Origin: Micromonospora parathelypteridis
GTDB lineage: Bacteria; Actinomycetota; Actinomycetes; Mycobacteriales; Micromonosporaceae
DNA: 64,000 nt
Assembly: GCF_014201145.1 (NCBI RefSeq)
Contig: NZ_JACHDP010000001.1
Span: forward strand, 5,518,001-5,582,000
Direction: 5' to 3'
Notes under the pieces: generated by a model
The model's database searches: none
Told to the model about the DNA's origin: nothing
What the model saw: only the letters and a program-made list of their open reading frames with translations
Shown: piece after piece, positions 62,767-64,000 of the stretch
How positions within the stretch are numbered: the stretch's first letter is position 1
Layout of the letters: the number at the start of each line of letters is the position of its first letter
Translations under genes and position numbers: made by a program

Positions 62767-62859
62767 ATGACGGTGGCGGATACCAGGTGGCCGCGTGCCA
62801 TGGACGTGGCCGGGCCTGTCGCCGGTCCGCCGGACGGCGGTGTCCGGCGGTGGTACTGA
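62767..62859 (+). CDS. short leader ORF overlapping the PAP2 gene
   Basis: Thirty codons beginning MTVADTRWPRAMDV and ending RRWY, with a very strong GGAGGAGGA ribosome site five bases before the ATG, the best ribosome site in this region. It ends at 62859, overlapping the GTG proposed for the PAP2 gene at 62850 in another frame. It could be a translated leader that couples to PAP2, or the true start of PAP2 split by a one-base frameshift. Nothing identifies the peptide itself. Confidence 0.4.
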   Translation: MTVADTRWPRAMDVAGPVAGPPDGGVRRWY

Positions 62860-63680
62860 TCTACGTCCTGGGGGCGGCGTCGGTGCTGGTGCCGGCCGTC
62901 CTGGTTCCGGTGGTGGCAACCCGTTGGGTGCCGGTCGCACGGGAGAGCCGAGCGGCGGACCGACTGCGCGTCGCGGTGGCCGGGCTCACCGAGGCTCTCG
63001 GCCGAGTCGGGGCCGCTCTCGTCGTCCTGCTCGCCGGGTCGGCGGCGGTGGTGACGATCTGCTGGCCCCTCGGTGAAGCGTTGTCCAGACTGGAGCCGTC
63101 CGTCGACCACCCGGTCTTCGACTACGTGCACGCCCGCCGTGTCGAGGGGTGGGCCGACGTCAACTCGTTCGTCACCGCGATCGGGGACCGGTACCCGCTC
63201 AAGTGGGTGACGGTGGTCGCGGCGGTCGGCTTCGTCATCGTCTGGCGGCGCCGTCGCTGGTGGATTCCGCTGCTGGCGTTGCCATTGCAGTTCGTCGTCG
63301 AGCAGTACACCCAGCAGGTCCTGGCGCTGACCGTGAACCGGGGGCACCCACCCACTGACCTCGGCACCTATCCCTCTGGCGGCTGCGCCCGGGTCCTGCT
63401 CACCTTCGGTACCATCGCGGTGCTGGCGGGGCTGACCTGGAACGTTCCGCGACGCGGCCGGATCGCCATCGCGACCGCGCTGGCCGTGCTGGTCTCCGTG
63501 GAGGGTTACACCCGGATCTATGCCGAGAAGCACTGGCTCACGGATGTGGTCGGTGGCTGGATCTTCGGCACCCTGTTGCTCGGCGTGATGGTGCTGGCGG
63601 TACTCGTCGCCGACGGGCGCGTGCGTCCACCCAGCCGGTCCGCCGACGCGGCACCGGTCGAGGTCACGACCAGCGCCTGA
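62850..63680 (+). CDS. PAP2-superfamily membrane phosphatase
   Basis: 276 residues from the GTG at 62850, with about six transmembrane helices. The third phosphatase motif is YTRIYAEKHWLTDVVGGW (His and Asp of SRxxxxxHxxxD), and the second is TYPSGG, where the usual PSGH His is Gly. The first motif (KxxxxxxRP) appears as VNRGHPP without a clear Lys. Loss of the second-motif His may reduce activity. The start is uncertain: no ribosome site precedes the GTG, and a strongly initiated short ORF overlaps it. Confidence 0.72.
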   Translation: MVLIYVLGAASVLVPAVLVPVVATRWVPVARESRAADRLRVAVAGLTEALGRVGAALVVLLAGSAAVVTICWPLGEALSRLEPSVDHPVFDYVHARRVEGWADVNSFVTAIGDRYPLKWVTVVAAVGFVIVWRRRRWWIPLLALPLQFVVEQYTQQVLALTVNRGHPPTDLGTYPSGGCARVLLTFGTIAVLAGLTWNVPRRGRIAIATALAVLVSVEGYTRIYAEKHWLTDVVGGWIFGTLLLGVMVLAVLVADGRVRPPSRSADAAPVEVTTSA

Positions 63681-63731
63681 CCCGTTCGTCGCATCGCCGT
63701 TCGACCACGGACGCACGAGGTGTCTGACACC

Positions 63732-63755
63732 CGACAGCGAAACCGCCCGCTGTCG
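63732..63755. terminator. hairpin after the PAP2 gene
   Basis: CGACAGCG and CGCTGTCG pair perfectly around an 8-base loop, 51 bases after the PAP2 stop. A short palindrome GGTGTCTGACACC (63719-63731) lies just before it. Confidence 0.5.
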
Positions 63756-63850
63756 TCGCGTTCGGCCATCGACCGTCCAATCGGCGGATATCGCCAACAG
63801 TGACCGAGGGGGCACGCTACGCAGGTTCTCGTCCAACTTGGAGGCGCAGC

Positions 63851-64000
63851 GTGCCCAAAGTTAGGCCCTCTCGACGATCTGCACGATTTCGTATCCGCGC
63901 GGCGGCAGTCGGTCTGGTGACCGTAGCCGCGGTGTTGACGGTCCCCTCCGCCGCCTCGGCCGCGGTGGTGCCGGCTCCCGAGACGGCGACCCTGGTGTCG
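63851..64000 (+). CDS. N-terminus of a secreted protein, cut by the window end
   Basis: Fifty residues are visible from a GTG with GGAGG six bases upstream. They form a Sec signal peptide: an Arg-rich start (MPKVRPSRRSARF), a hydrophobic core (AAVGLVTVAAVLTV) and a probable cleavage after PSAASA. The mature part is not in the window, so no function is offered. Confidence 0.7.
   Translation, partial: MPKVRPSRRSARFRIRAAAVGLVTVAAVLTVPSAASAAVVPAPETATLVS

Noticed and set aside
1..64000. CRISPR arrays, tRNA or rRNA genes, insertion sequences, prophage genes
   Set aside because: No regularly spaced repeats with unique spacers, no transposase or integrase, and no recognisable tRNA or rRNA sequence were found by eye; a tRNA scan would settle the tRNA point.

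Overview
The window is high-GC actinobacterial DNA with dense gene packing, many GTG starts, ATGA/TGATG start-stop overlaps and several apparently leaderless promoters. Protein character and gene order (ruvC-ruvA-ruvB-yajC-secD-secF-apt-relA, and DUF948-DUF6167-alaS-ruvX-mltG-aroE) point to the family Micromonosporaceae, most likely Micromonospora. The genus is inferred from family resemblance; no search was run. No rRNA, tRNA, CRISPR array, insertion sequence or prophage was recognised.

Layout. 1-5.2 kb: the tail of an FAD oxidoreductase, a FUSC-family membrane protein, a membrane-anchored FtsX-ectodomain-like protein overlapping a SigE-type ECF sigma factor, and a class V aminotransferase. 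5.2-9.8 kb: an acyl-CoA dehydrogenase diverging from a TetR regulator, followed by an aldehyde and an alcohol dehydrogenase; two matching 19-bp palindromes flank the tetR gene and suggest one regulon. 10-14.9 kb: a PadR/membrane protein pair behind a 32-bp palindrome, a duplicated scrap of the alcohol dehydrogenase gene, a divergent MFS/LysR pair and an SPFH protein. 15.1-20.5 kb: a complete branched-chain-amino-acid-type ABC importer (two ATPases, lipoprotein, two permeases), then a B12-binding-domain protein whose ribosome site lies in a hairpin. 20.6-25.5 kb: a 14-TM drug efflux protein with a TetR regulator, and a 3-hydroxybutyrate dehydrogenase/PucR operon.

25.9-39.6 kb is core genome: Holliday junction processing (RuvABC), Sec translocon accessories (YajC, SecD, SecF), adenine salvage (Apt), stringent response (RelA), two secreted cyclophilins, a glyoxalase-II-like hydrolase and HisS. 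39.7-50 kb mixes an acyl-ACP desaturase behind a 31-bp palindrome, a thioesterase, an HxlR regulator, a secreted S1 protease, a DUF998 protein, AspS, a sugar-nucleotide reductase-like protein, an ArsR/MFS operon behind a perfect 53-bp palindrome, a GNAT enzyme and a small membrane protein. 50-61 kb: RarA, a 1034-residue disordered membrane protein, and the alaS-ruvX-mltG-aroE cluster. 61-64 kb: a secreted GH26-like enzyme, a PAP2 phosphatase with an overlapping short leader ORF, and the start of a secreted protein.

The main unexplained material is non-coding: several long palindromes at regulatory positions, three long extragenic palindromes in other gaps, short tandem repeats (one across the apt stop codon), and the ADH gene fragment now supplying the C-terminus of an MFS transporter from its antisense strand.
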